The notes beneath the pieces were generated by a model that was not told where the DNA came from, searched no databases, and saw only the letters and a program-made list of their open reading frames with translations. From Shewanella electrodiphila (GTDB lineage: Bacteria > Pseudomonadota > Gammaproteobacteria > Enterobacterales > Shewanellaceae), in NCBI RefSeq assembly GCF_023283985.1, contig NZ_JAKIKU010000021.1, forward strand, positions 1 to 36,547: 36,547 nucleotides of DNA, read 5' to 3'. Of this stretch, positions 6,863 through 16,500 are shown piece by piece (within the stretch, counting starts at the first letter, position 1; the number at the start of each line of letters is the position of its first letter). The position numbers and the translations under genes were made by a program.

Positions 6863-7291
6863 ATGGCAAAGAAAATTGAAGCTTATATTAAGCTACAAGT
6901 AGCAGCCGGTGCTGCAAACCCGTCTCCACCAGTTGGTCCTGCTCTAGGTCAAAAAGGTGTGAACATCATGGAATTCTGTAAAGCATTCAACGCTCGTACT
7001 GAAAAGTTCGACAAAGGTATGCCGATTCCTGTTGTTATCACTGTATACAACGATCGTTCTTTCACGTTCGAAACTAAGACTCCTCCAGCATCTTTCTTAT
7101 TATTGAAAGCTGCCGGTCTTAAGTCTGGTTCTGGCCGTCCAAATACCGAAAAAGTTGGAACTATCAAGCGCAGCGCTGTTCAGGAAATTGCTGAAACAAA
7201 AGCGACTGATATGACTGGTGCCGATGTTGAAGCGATGATGCGTTCAATTGAAGGTACTGCACGTTCAATGGGTTTGGTAGTAGAGGACTAA
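6863..7291 (+). CDS. rplK: 50S ribosomal protein L11
   Basis: Forms the base of the L7/L12 stalk and, with 23S rRNA, the GTPase-associated centre. In enterics it is also needed for RelA activation. It has 142 residues as in E. coli. The N-terminal domain has the conserved proline-rich SPPVGPALGQKGVNIMEF (21-38), the thiostrepton-contact region in the family. The C-terminal domain (about 75-142) binds rRNA. It starts with ATG after a GAGGAAA ribosome-binding site. It is first in the rplKAJL transcript, and rplA follows after 4 bp. Confidence 0.97.
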   Translation: MAKKIEAYIKLQVAAGAANPSPPVGPALGQKGVNIMEFCKAFNARTEKFDKGMPIPVVITVYNDRSFTFETKTPPASFLLLKAAGLKSGSGRPNTEKVGTIKRSAVQEIAETKATDMTGADVEAMMRSIEGTARSMGLVVED

Positions 7292-7295
7292 TATA

Positions 7296-7997
7296 ATGGC
7301 AAAGCTAACTAAGCGCATGCGCGTAATCCGCGAGAAAATCGACGGAACTAAAAGCTACGATATCAATGAAGCTGTTTCTTTATTAAAAGAACTTGCTACT
7401 GCTAAATTCGTAGAAAGTGTTGACGTTGCTGTTAACCTAGGTATTGATCCTCGTAAATCAGATCAAAACGTTCGTGGCGCTACAGTATTACCACATGGTA
7501 CTGGCCGTGAAGTTCGTGTTGCTGTGTTCACACAGGGCGCAAACGCTGAAGCAGCTAAAGAAGCTGGTGCAGAGTTAGTTGGTATGGACGAACTAGCTGC
7601 ACAAGTTAAAGCTGGCGAAATGAACTTCGACGTAGTTATCGCATCTCCAGATGCAATGCGCGTTGTTGGTCAGTTAGGTCAAATCTTAGGCCCACGTGGT
7701 CTAATGCCTAACCCAAAAACTGGTACAGTAACGCCAAATGTTGCTGAAGCAGTTAAAAATGCCAAAGCCGGTCAAGTTCGTTACCGTAACGACAAGAATG
7801 GTATTATCCACACTACTATCGGTAAAGTGGATTTTGAACCAGCACAACTTAAAGAAAACTTAGAAGCGTTAGTCGCAGCACTGAAAAAGGCTAAGCCTGC
7901 AGTTGCTAAAGGCGTATACGTGAAAAAAGTTAGCATCTCTACCACTATGGGTGCAGGTGTAGTTATCGACCAGGGTACTCTGGAAGAAGCTAAGTAA
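7296..7997 (+). CDS. rplA: 50S ribosomal protein L1
   Basis: Binds the mobile L1 stalk of 23S rRNA near the E site and helps release deacylated tRNA. In enterics it also represses the rplK-rplA mRNA. It has 233 residues, close to the family norm of about 234. The recognisable signature VGQLGQILGPRGLMPNPK is at about 128-145. It begins 4 bp after rplK, consistent with coupled translation. The downstream gap to rplJ carries a second promoter and the L10 leader, so rplKA and rplJL can be controlled separately. Confidence 0.97.
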   Translation: MAKLTKRMRVIREKIDGTKSYDINEAVSLLKELATAKFVESVDVAVNLGIDPRKSDQNVRGATVLPHGTGREVRVAVFTQGANAEAAKEAGAELVGMDELAAQVKAGEMNFDVVIASPDAMRVVGQLGQILGPRGLMPNPKTGTVTPNVAEAVKNAKAGQVRYRNDKNGIIHTTIGKVDFEPAQLKENLEALVAALKKAKPAVAKGVYVKKVSISTTMGAGVVIDQGTLEEAK

Positions 7998-8026
7998 TAT
8001 ACAAAGCGAGCGTATTAGTCTATAAT
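7998..8026 (+). promoter_or_regulatory. L10 operon promoter (rplJ)
   Basis: A consensus TATAAT (8021-8026) is followed by the discriminator GCGCGC. A weak -35, TATACA (7998-8003), lies 17 bp upstream. Interrupted inverted repeats surround the -10 (8001-8006 with 8034-8039, and 8011-8017 with 8023-8029). Confidence 0.5.
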
Positions 8027-8044
8027 GCGCGCACTTTGTGGGTT

Positions 8045-8145
8045 GAGGTCTGTTTTCGACAATGTTGAAAACAGGTTTCCGTCCAAGACCGTAGGTGTTT
8101 TCTTAGGATAACTTAATTTCCTACGTAGACGGTGTCAGACCCCCC
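8045..8145 (+). promoter_or_regulatory. L10 leader (autoregulatory mRNA element)
   Basis: GGTCTG (8047-8052) closes with CAGACC (8136-8141). Inside, CCGTC/GACGG (8079-8083/8128-8132) and CGTAGG/CCTACG (8090-8095/8120-8125) stack around the conserved CCAAGAC. This matches the L10 leader that binds the L10-(L12)4 complex and represses rplJ translation in E. coli. The rest of the leader (8146-8254) holds an 8-bp hairpin at 8186-8205 and a 16-bp palindrome at 8217-8232. Confidence 0.8.
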
Positions 8146-8216
8146 AGATAGATTTTGTTCTGCTGGAAATCTGCACCGTAAGTCGTTAAACACATAAGTG
8201 TTTAATATGGTAAATA

Positions 8217-8232
8217 CTAGGGATATCCCTAG
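8217..8232. repeat. 16-bp perfect palindrome before the rplJ ribosome-binding site
   Basis: CTAGGGATATCCCTAG is its own reverse complement. It ends about 8 bp before the AGGAGT ribosome-binding site of rplJ. It could be a protein-binding site or form an RNA hairpin or intermolecular duplex. I recognise no known operator. Confidence 0.75.
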
Positions 8233-8254
8233 GTAGAATCCAGGAGTAAAGCCA

Positions 8255-8752
8255 ATGGCATTAAGACTCGAAGACAAAAAAGCGATTGTTGCTGAAGTCA
8301 ACGAAGCAGCCAAAGGTGCTTTATCTGCAGTTGTAGCCGATTCACGCGGTGTAACTGTAGGTGATATGACCGGTCTGCGTAAAGCAGCTCGTGAAGCTGG
8401 TGTTTATGTACGTGTAGTACGTAATACATTAGTTAAACGCGCTGTAGTTGGTACTGATTTTGAGTGCCTATCTGACACGTTTACTGGTCCTACTTTAATT
8501 GCATTTTCTACTGAGCACCCAGGTGCTGCAGCGCGTCTTCTAAAAGATTTCGCAACTGCACAAGAAAAGTTTGAAATTAAAGCAGCAGCCTTTGAAGGGG
8601 AAGTAATCCCTGCAGCAGATATTGATCGTTTAGCGAAATTACCAACTTACGACGAAGCACTAGCTCAGTTGATGATGACTATGAAAGAAGCATCTGCTGG
8701 CAAGTTTGTTCGTACATTGGCCGCTCTTCGCGATCAAAAAGAAGCAGCTTAA
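8255..8752 (+). CDS. rplJ: 50S ribosomal protein L10
   Basis: Anchors L7/L12 dimers to the stalk base next to L11, and with L7/L12 represses its own mRNA through the leader. It has 165 residues, identical in length to E. coli. The N-terminal domain binds 23S rRNA. The C-terminal alpha helix (about 130-165, containing LMMTMKEASAGKFVRTLAAL) binds L7/L12. The AGGAGT ribosome-binding site sits 8 bp before ATG. rplL follows after 54 bp. Confidence 0.97.
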   Translation: MALRLEDKKAIVAEVNEAAKGALSAVVADSRGVTVGDMTGLRKAAREAGVYVRVVRNTLVKRAVVGTDFECLSDTFTGPTLIAFSTEHPGAAARLLKDFATAQEKFEIKAAAFEGEVIPAADIDRLAKLPTYDEALAQLMMTMKEASAGKFVRTLAALRDQKEAA

Positions 8753-8806
8753 TATTTTATTAGCCGCTTAAATTTATTGAATTCAGTACAATAGGAATTT
8801 TTTGTT

Positions 8807-9175
8807 ATGTCTATCACAAAAGACCAAATCTTAGAAGCTTTCGCAGAAATGTCTGTAATGGAAGTTGTTGAACTTATCGAAGCAATGGAAGAAAAATTCG
8901 GCGTTTCAGCTGCTGCAGCAGTAGTTGCTGGCGGCGCAGAAGGCGGCGCAGCTGCTGCTGAGCAAACCGAATTTGACGTTGTTATGACTTCTTTCGGTGC
9001 TAACAAAGTTGCTGTTATTAAAGCACTTCGTGGCGCTACAGGTCTTGGCCTGAAAGAAGCTAAAGCTATGGCTGAATCTGCACCAGTTGCAGTTAAAGAA
9101 GCTATCACTAAAGAAGAAGCAGAAGCCCTTAAAGGCGATCTAGAAGCTGCTGGCGCTGAAGTAGAAGTTAAGTAA
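8807..9175 (+). CDS. rplL: 50S ribosomal protein L7/L12
   Basis: The multicopy acidic stalk protein that recruits and stimulates the translational GTPases EF-Tu, EF-G, IF2 and RF3. It has 122 residues. The N-terminal dimerisation domain is about 1-35. An Ala/Gly-rich flexible hinge is about 36-52. The globular C-terminal domain, from about 55, contains KVAVIKALRGATGLGLKEAK. It has its own good AGGAA ribosome-binding site, consistent with the fourfold higher synthesis expected for this protein. An attenuator before rpoB follows at 9216-9247. Confidence 0.97.
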   Translation: MSITKDQILEAFAEMSVMEVVELIEAMEEKFGVSAAAAVVAGGAEGGAAAAEQTEFDVVMTSFGANKVAVIKALRGATGLGLKEAKAMAESAPVAVKEAITKEEAEALKGDLEAAGAEVEVK

Positions 9176-9215
9176 GTTATACTCTAACTTACCACCTCCC
9201 GAGAAATCGGGCGGA

Positions 9216-9247
9216 GGCTGGCGGTTTTTTAACCGTCGGCCTTTTTT
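9216..9247 (+). terminator. rplL-rpoB attenuator
   Basis: An 11-bp stem GGCTGGCGGTT / AACCGTCGGCC (9216-9226 with 9231-9241, two wobbles) with a TTTT loop, followed by TTTTTT. In E. coli a partial terminator here lowers rpoBC expression relative to rplJL. Neighbouring stems occur at 9197-9217 (CCCGA-GAAA-TCGGG), 9248-9260 (GCGC/GCGC) and 9330-9353. Confidence 0.8.
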
Positions 9248-9415
9248 GCGCTATATGCGCAGGCGATTTTTTATTCACCGTTTGTCGCCAGTTATTAGCA
9301 GTTCCTAGCAGAGATTACTGGTTAGGTTCTTGCCATCAACGGTGATGGGCAAACGTGCTGTTATAATACTTATATTATTTCAGTCTTGGTCACATCTCGT
9401 AAGTAGAGGAAACCC

Positions 9416-12400
9416 ATGGTTTACTCCTATTCTGAAAAGAAGCGTATTCGTAAAGACTTTGGCAAACGTCAAAAAGTTTTGGATATTCCGTACCTATTGT
9501 CTATTCAGTTAGACTCTTTTAAGAAGTTCACCGATCAAGATCCTACGGGTGAACGCGGCTTTGAAGCTGCATTCCGTAGCGTTTTTCCCATCAAGAGCTT
9601 TTCTGGCAATTCTGAACTGCAATATGTCAGTTACAAGCTAGGCGAGCCAGTTTTTGATGTGAAAGAGTGTCAGATCCGCGGTGTTACATATTCAGCGCCA
9701 TTACGCGTGAAATTGCGTATGGTTTTATATGACCGTGAAGCTGCGCCAGGCACAGTTAAAGATATTAAAGAACAAGAAGTCTACATGGGTGATATCCCAT
9801 TAATGACTGATAACGGTACTTTTGTTATCAATGGTACTGAGCGTGTTATCGTGTCTCAGTTACACCGTTCACCTGGTGTATTCTTTGATCATGACCGTGG
9901 TAAAACCCACTCTTCTGGTAAGGTGCTATATAACGCACGTATTATTCCTTACCGTGGTTCATGGCTTGATTTTGAATTTGATCCAAAAGATGCCTTATTT
10001 GTACGTATTGACCGTCGTCGTAAATTACCAGCGACGATCATGCTACGTGCATTAGAGTTTTCTACTCAAGAAATCTTAGACTTATTCTTCGAACGTATTC
10101 AGTTCAAGATTAAGCAAGATTCACTTGTTATGGCACTTGTGCCTGATCGCCTCCGTGGTGAGACAGCAAGTTATGACATTAAAGATTCTGAAGGCAAATT
10201 ACTTGTTGAATCTGGTCGTCGTATTACTGCTCGTCATATTAAGCAGCTTGAAAAAACCAATACAACTGAACTTGAAGTACCAGTTGACTATATCGTTGGT
10301 AAATACGCTGCTCAAGATTACATCGATACAGATACTGGTGAAGTACTTGTTAGCGCAAATGCTGAAATCACCCTTGAAGACCTAGCTAAACTTTCTTTAG
10401 CGGGTATCAAAGACGTTGATACATTGTTTATCAACGATTTGGATCATGGTGCATACATCTCAGACACATTACGCATTGATTCAACAACTAACCGCTTAGA
10501 AGCATTAGTTGAGATCTACCGTATGATGCGTCCTGGTGAGCCACCAACCAAAGATGCTGCTGAAGGCTTATTCCAGAACTTGTTCTTCAGTGAAGAACGT
10601 TATGACTTATCTAAAGTAGGTCGTATGAAGTTCAACCGTCGTCTTGAGATTGCTGATGACGAAGGTGCTGGCGTACTGTCTAAAGAAGACATCGTACACG
10701 TTATGAAGAAAATCATCGAAATCCGTAACGGTTACGATGAAGTCGATGACATTGACCATCTAGGTAACCGTCGTATTCGTAGCGTAGGTGAAATGGCTGA
10801 AAACCAATTCCGTGTTGGTCTAGTTCGTGTTGAGCGTGCTGTTCGTGAACGTCTATCTTTAGGCGATCTGAATGAGCTTATGCCACAAGATCTAATTAAC
10901 GCTAAGCCTATCTCTGCGGCAGTGAAAGAATTCTTTGGTTCTTCACAATTGTCACAGTTCATGGATCAAAACAACCCGTTGTCAGAAGTAACGCATAAGC
11001 GTCGTATTTCTGCTCTTGGTCCTGGTGGTTTAACACGTGAACGTGCTGGTTTCGAAGTACGTGACGTACATCCAACTCACTACGGTCGTTTGTGTCCGAT
11101 TGAAACGCCAGAGGGACCAAACATTGGTCTAATTAACTCATTGGCAAGTTTCGCGCGTACAAACTCGTATGGCTTCCTTGAAACCCCTTATCGTAAAGTG
11201 GTTGATTGTGTGGTTACTGATGAAGTTGAATACTTATCAGCAATCGAAGAAGGCCGATATGTGATTGCACAGGCAAACATTGAAATTGATTCTTCAAACC
11301 GTATGCTTGAAGAGCAAATTGCTTGTCGTCATAAAGGTGAATCTACCTTTATGCGTGCTGCTGATATCCAGTATATGGATGTATCACCACAACAGATTAT
11401 TTCTGTTGCAGCATCACTAATTCCGTTCTTAGAACACGATGATGCTAACCGTGCATTGATGGGTGCAAACATGCAACGTCAAGCCGTACCGACTTTAAGA
11501 GCTGATAAGCCTCTTGTTGGTACTGGTATTGAACGTACTCTTGCTGTTGACTCAGGTGTTGTTGTTGCTGCGAAACGTGGTGGTGTTATCGACTATGTTG
11601 ATGCTGGCCGTATCGTAGTAAAAGTTAACGAAGCAGAATTGACGCCAGGCGAAGCCGGTATCGATATCTATAACTTAACTAAATACACTCGTTCTAACCA
11701 AAACACTTGTATTAACCAACGCCCTTGTTGTTCTGTTGGTGACCCAATTGTTCGTGGTGATGTTTTAGCTGATGGTCCGTCTACCGATTTAGGTGACTTG
11801 GCTTTAGGTCAAAACATGCGTATCGCATTCATGCCTTGGAACGGTTATAACTTCGAAGATTCGATCTTAATCTCTGAGCGCGTAGCGCAAGAGGATCGTT
11901 TCACTACTATTCATATTCAAGAGCTTTCATGTATTGCTCGTGATACGAAACTAGGTAGCGAAGAAATTACTGCTGATATTCCAAATGTAGGTGAATCTGC
12001 TCTGTCTAAATTAGATGAGTCAGGTATTGTTTACATTGGTGCTGAAGTCAAAGGCGGCGACATTCTAGTTGGTAAAGTGACACCTAAAGGTGAAACACAG
12101 CTGACTCCAGAAGAGAAACTCCTCCGAGCTATTTTTGGTGAAAAAGCTTCAGATGTTAAGGACAGCTCTTTACGTGTACCTAACTCTGTTAAAGGCACCA
12201 TCATCGATGTTCAAGTATTCACTCGTGACGGTATCGAAAAAGATAAACGTGCGCTTGAAATTGAAGAGATGCATGTTGGCCAAGCTCGTAAAGATTTAGG
12301 CGAAGAGTTCCAAATCCTTGAAGAAGGTGTTTTGAGCCGTGCGCGTAACTTGTTACTTGCTGCAGGTTTCTCTCAGGAGAAAATCGCTGAATTACCACGT

Positions 12401-13447
12401 AAAGATGTGTTGATTCAGGTTATCGAAGATGAAGCGAAGCAAACTGAGCTTGAGCAATTAGCTGAGCAACATGAAGAGCTAAAAGCTGACTTTGATAAGA
12501 AGTTTGAAGTTAAACGTCGTAAGATCACCCAAGGTGATGACTTAGCACCTGGTGTACTGAAGATTGTTAAGGTTTACCTTGCAGTTAAACGTACTATCCA
12601 GCCTGGTGATAAGATGGCGGGTCGTCACGGTAACAAAGGTGTAATCTCTAAGATTTGTCCTATTGAAGACATGCCATACGATGAAACTGGTGATCCAGTA
12701 GATATCGTATTAAACCCATTGGGCGTACCATCGCGTATGAACATTGGTCAGGTATTAGAGGTTCACATGGGTGCTGCTGCAAAGGGTATCGGTAATCGAA
12801 TTACTGCTATGCTTGAAGAGCAACGTGAAATTGCTGAACTTCGCGATTATATTCAGAAAGTTTATGATCTAGGTGACGACGTTCTTCAGAAAGTCGATAT
12901 CAATACATTCTCTGATCATGAAGTAGTGCGTCTGGCTAAAAACCTTAAAGGTGGTATTCCAGTTGCTACACCAGCTTTCGATGGTGCTAAAGAGAAAGAG
13001 ATCAAGGAAATGCTGCTATTAGCAGGATTACCTGACTCAGGCCAGTTGACGTTATGTGACGGCCGTACCGGTAACGAATTTGAGCGTAAAGTAACTGTTG
13101 GTTACATGTACATGCTTAAATTGAACCATTTAGTTGATGACAAGATGCACGCCCGTTCAACCGGTTCGTACAGCTTAGTAACTCAACAACCATTGGGCGG
13201 TAAAGCTCAATTTGGTGGTCAACGTTTCGGTGAGATGGAAGTATGGGCACTAGAAGCATACGGTGCTGCATATACTCTTCAGGAAATGCTAACGGTTAAA
13301 TCAGATGACGTTAACGGTCGTACTCAGATGTATAAAAACATCGTCGACGGTAACCATCAGATGCACCCAGGCATGCCTGAGTCTTTCAACGTATTGTTGA
13401 AGGAAATTCGTTCACTTGGTATTAATATCGAGTTGGATCAAGAGTAA
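9416..13447 (+). CDS. rpoB: RNA polymerase beta subunit
   Basis: Forms one pincer of core RNA polymerase and much of the active centre. It has 1343 residues against 1342 in E. coli, with high similarity from MVYSYSEKKRIRKDFGKR to the end. The rifampicin pocket is wild type in sequence: Asp517, His527 and Ser532 match E. coli Asp516, His526 and Ser531. The nucleotide-contact region GDKMAGRHGNKGV is at about 1063-1075. The start has GAGGAAA upstream. It is transcribed by read-through of the rplL attenuator. The TATAAT at 9362-9367 lacks a convincing -35. Confidence 0.98.
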   Translation: MVYSYSEKKRIRKDFGKRQKVLDIPYLLSIQLDSFKKFTDQDPTGERGFEAAFRSVFPIKSFSGNSELQYVSYKLGEPVFDVKECQIRGVTYSAPLRVKLRMVLYDREAAPGTVKDIKEQEVYMGDIPLMTDNGTFVINGTERVIVSQLHRSPGVFFDHDRGKTHSSGKVLYNARIIPYRGSWLDFEFDPKDALFVRIDRRRKLPATIMLRALEFSTQEILDLFFERIQFKIKQDSLVMALVPDRLRGETASYDIKDSEGKLLVESGRRITARHIKQLEKTNTTELEVPVDYIVGKYAAQDYIDTDTGEVLVSANAEITLEDLAKLSLAGIKDVDTLFINDLDHGAYISDTLRIDSTTNRLEALVEIYRMMRPGEPPTKDAAEGLFQNLFFSEERYDLSKVGRMKFNRRLEIADDEGAGVLSKEDIVHVMKKIIEIRNGYDEVDDIDHLGNRRIRSVGEMAENQFRVGLVRVERAVRERLSLGDLNELMPQDLINAKPISAAVKEFFGSSQLSQFMDQNNPLSEVTHKRRISALGPGGLTRERAGFEVRDVHPTHYGRLCPIETPEGPNIGLINSLASFARTNSYGFLETPYRKVVDCVVTDEVEYLSAIEEGRYVIAQANIEIDSSNRMLEEQIACRHKGESTFMRAADIQYMDVSPQQIISVAASLIPFLEHDDANRALMGANMQRQAVPTLRADKPLVGTGIERTLAVDSGVVVAAKRGGVIDYVDAGRIVVKVNEAELTPGEAGIDIYNLTKYTRSNQNTCINQRPCCSVGDPIVRGDVLADGPSTDLGDLALGQNMRIAFMPWNGYNFEDSILISERVAQEDRFTTIHIQELSCIARDTKLGSEEITADIPNVGESALSKLDESGIVYIGAEVKGGDILVGKVTPKGETQLTPEEKLLRAIFGEKASDVKDSSLRVPNSVKGTIIDVQVFTRDGIEKDKRALEIEEMHVGQARKDLGEEFQILEEGVLSRARNLLLAAGFSQEKIAELPRKDVLIQVIEDEAKQTELEQLAEQHEELKADFDKKFEVKRRKITQGDDLAPGVLKIVKVYLAVKRTIQPGDKMAGRHGNKGVISKICPIEDMPYDETGDPVDIVLNPLGVPSRMNIGQVLEVHMGAAAKGIGNRITAMLEEQREIAELRDYIQKVYDLGDDVLQKVDINTFSDHEVVRLAKNLKGGIPVATPAFDGAKEKEIKEMLLLAGLPDSGQLTLCDGRTGNEFERKVTVGYMYMLKLNHLVDDKMHARSTGSYSLVTQQPLGGKAQFGGQRFGEMEVWALEAYGAAYTLQEMLTVKSDDVNGRTQMYKNIVDGNHQMHPGMPESFNVLLKEIRSLGINIELDQE

Positions 13448-13472
13448 GCATCGCTCTTAAGCAATGTTTGGT

Positions 13473-13507
13473 AACCAAGGATGCTTTGCTTAGCAAAGCA
13501 TCTGGTT
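13473..13507 (+). other. rpoB-rpoC intercistronic hairpin
   Basis: A perfect 10-bp stem GATGCTTTGC / GCAAAGCATC with a TTA loop is extended by AACCA/TGGTT across a 2-nt bulge. There is no T tract. It fills much of the 81-bp spacer and is probably an mRNA processing or stability element (inference). Confidence 0.65.
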
Positions 13508-13528
13508 TAACTCCTTCAGGAGAGAAAC

Positions 13529-16500
13529 GTGAAAGACTTATTAAAGTTTCTTAAACAGCAAAGCAAGACTGAAGAATTTAACGGAATCAAAATTGGTCTG
13601 GCTTCGCCTGACCTAATCCGTTCTTGGTCTTTTGGTGAAGTTAAAAAGCCAGAGACAATTAACTACCGTACTTTTAAACCTGAACGTGAAGGTTTATTTT
13701 GTGCGCGTATTTTCGGTCCTGTAAAAGATTACGAATGTTTGTGTGGTAAATACAAGCGTTTGAAGCACCGTGGTGTTATTTGTGAGAAGTGTGGCGTTGA
13801 AGTTACACAGACTAAAGTACGTCGTGAGCGTATGGGTCATATTGATCTTGCAAGCCCAGTTGCACATATTTGGTTCTTGAAATCACTTCCGAGTCGTATC
13901 GGTTTGATGCTTGATATGACATTACGTGATATTGAGCGCGTATTGTATTTTGAATCTTTCGTTGTGATCGAGCCTGGCATGACCAGCCTTGAGCGCGGCC
14001 AAATGCTGACAGAAGAAACATATCTTGATGCGTTAGAAGAATACGGTGACGAGTTCGAAGCTAAAATGGGTGCTGAAGCAGTCCTAGACTTGCTACGTGC
14101 AATCAATTTAGAAGAACAAATTGATCAAATGCGTGAAGAGTTGCCTTCAATTAACTCTGAAACCCGTCGTAAGAAGGTCACTAAGCGCCTTAAACTGATG
14201 GAAGCATTCTTCACTTCTGGCAACAAGCCTGAGTGGATGATCTTAAAAGTTTTACCAGTTCTACCACCTGATTTACGTCCTCTAGTACCACTAGATGGCG
14301 GACGTTTTGCTACGTCTGATTTGAACGACCTTTACCGTCGTGTAATCAACCGTAACAACCGTCTAAAGCGTCTATTAGATTTAGCTGCTCCAGACATTAT
14401 CGTACGTAACGAAAAGCGTATGTTACAAGAGTCTGTTGATGCACTATTAGATAATGGTCGTCGTGGTCGTGCTATTACAGGTTCTAACAAGCGTCCGCTT
14501 AAATCTTTGGCTGATATGATCAAAGGTAAGCAAGGTCGTTTCCGTCAGAACTTACTTGGTAAGCGTGTAGATTACTCTGGTCGTTCGGTTATTACCGTAG
14601 GTCCTACTTTACGTCTGCATCAGTGTGGTCTTCCTAAGAAGATGGCACTTGAGCTATTCAAACCATTCATCTATGGCAAGTTAGAGGGTCGCGGTTTAGC
14701 TACGACTATTAAAGCTGCTAAGAAAATGGTTGAACGTGAACAGGCTGAAGTATGGGATGTACTAGACGAAGTAATTCGTGAACATCCAGTAATGCTTAAC
14801 CGTGCACCAACACTTCATAGACTGGGTATTCAAGCATTTGAACCAGTTCTTATTGAAGGTAAAGCAATCCAATTGCACCCATTAGTATGTGCGGCATATA
14901 ACGCCGACTTCGATGGTGACCAAATGGCTGTGCACGTACCGTTAACGCTTGAAGCTCAATTAGAAGCTCGTTCGTTAATGATGTCGACTAACAACATTCT
15001 TTCTCCTGCGAATGGTGAGCCTGTAATTACTCCGTCACAAGACGTTGTATTAGGTCTTTACTACACTAGCCGAGAATGTGTGAACGGTCGCGGTGAAGGC
15101 ATGTCATTTATGTCTGTTGATGAAGTTGAAAAAGCTTACGCTACCGGCGCTGCAGAATTGCATGCTCGTGTAAAAGTTCGCATTACAGAAACTTCAGTAA
15201 CAGATAATGGTGAGAAGACTCAAAACCGTCGTATCGTAGATACTACAGTCGGTCGTGCATTGTTATCGCAGATATTGCCAAAAGGCTTACCGTATGAACT
15301 GGTTAACCAGAACATGGGTAAGAAGCAAATCTCGAAATTGCTGAACACTTGTTACCGTACACTAGGTCTTAAAGATACTGTTATCTTCGCTGACCAATTA
15401 ATGTATACCGGTTTCCGTTATGCGACTATCTCTGGTGCCTCTGTTGGTATCAACGATATGGTTATCCCGGACGAAAAGTACACTTTAGTTGAAGAAGCTG
15501 AACGTGAAGTGCTTGAAATTCAAGAGCAGTTCCAATCAGGTCTTGTTACCGCTGGTGAGCGTTACAACAAAGTTATCGATATCTGGGCAAGCACCAACGA
15601 CAAAATCTCTAAAGCGATGATGGACAACTTGAAAAAAGAAGTTGTTATCAACCGTGATGGCGAAGAAGAAGAGCAAGATTCGTTTAACAGCATCTATATG
15701 ATGGCTGACTCGGGCGCTCGTGGTAGTGCTGCACAGATTCGTCAGCTAGCGGGTATGCGTGGTCTGATGGCTAAGCCGGATGGCTCAATCATCGAAACCC
15801 CAATTACTGCTAACTTCCGTGAAGGTCTGAACGTATCACAATACTTCATCTCTACTCACGGTGCGCGTAAAGGTCTTGCCGATACCGCATTGAAAACAGC
15901 TAACTCGGGTTACCTAACTCGTCGTCTTGTTGATGTTGCACAAGATTTAGTTGTTATTGAAGATGATTGTGGTTCTGTTGGTGGTTTGACTATGAAGCCG
16001 TTGATTGAAGGTGGTGATGTTAAAGAACCTCTTCGTGAACGTGTTCTAGGTCGTGTCGTCTCAGTTGACGTACTTGAGCCAGGTACTGAAAAAGTATTGG
16101 CTCCACGTAACACATTACTAGATGAAGCTTGGTGTGATCTATTAGAAGAGCATAGCGTCGATGAAGTTGTCGTTCGTTCTGTTATTTCTTGTGAAACCGA
16201 CTTCGGTGTGTGTGCTGCTTGTTACGGTCGTGATTTAGCACGTGGTCATATTATTAACCACGGTGAAGCTATCGGTGTTGTAGCTGCTCAGTCAATTGGT
16301 GAGCCAGGTACACAGCTAACGATGCGTACCTTCCACATTGGTGGTGCTGCATCTCGTGACTCAGCTGACAACAATGTTCAAGTCAAAAACAGCGGTACTT
16401 TGAAGTTACATAACGCTAAACACGTTACTAGCATCGAGAACAAACTGGTTATCGTATCGCGTTCTTCTGAAGTTGCGATTATTGATGAACTTGGTCGTGA

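Noticed and set aside
9362..9367. TATAAT as an independent rpoB promoter
   Set aside because: No acceptable -35 at 16-18 bp; the nearest TTGCCA is 26 bp away.
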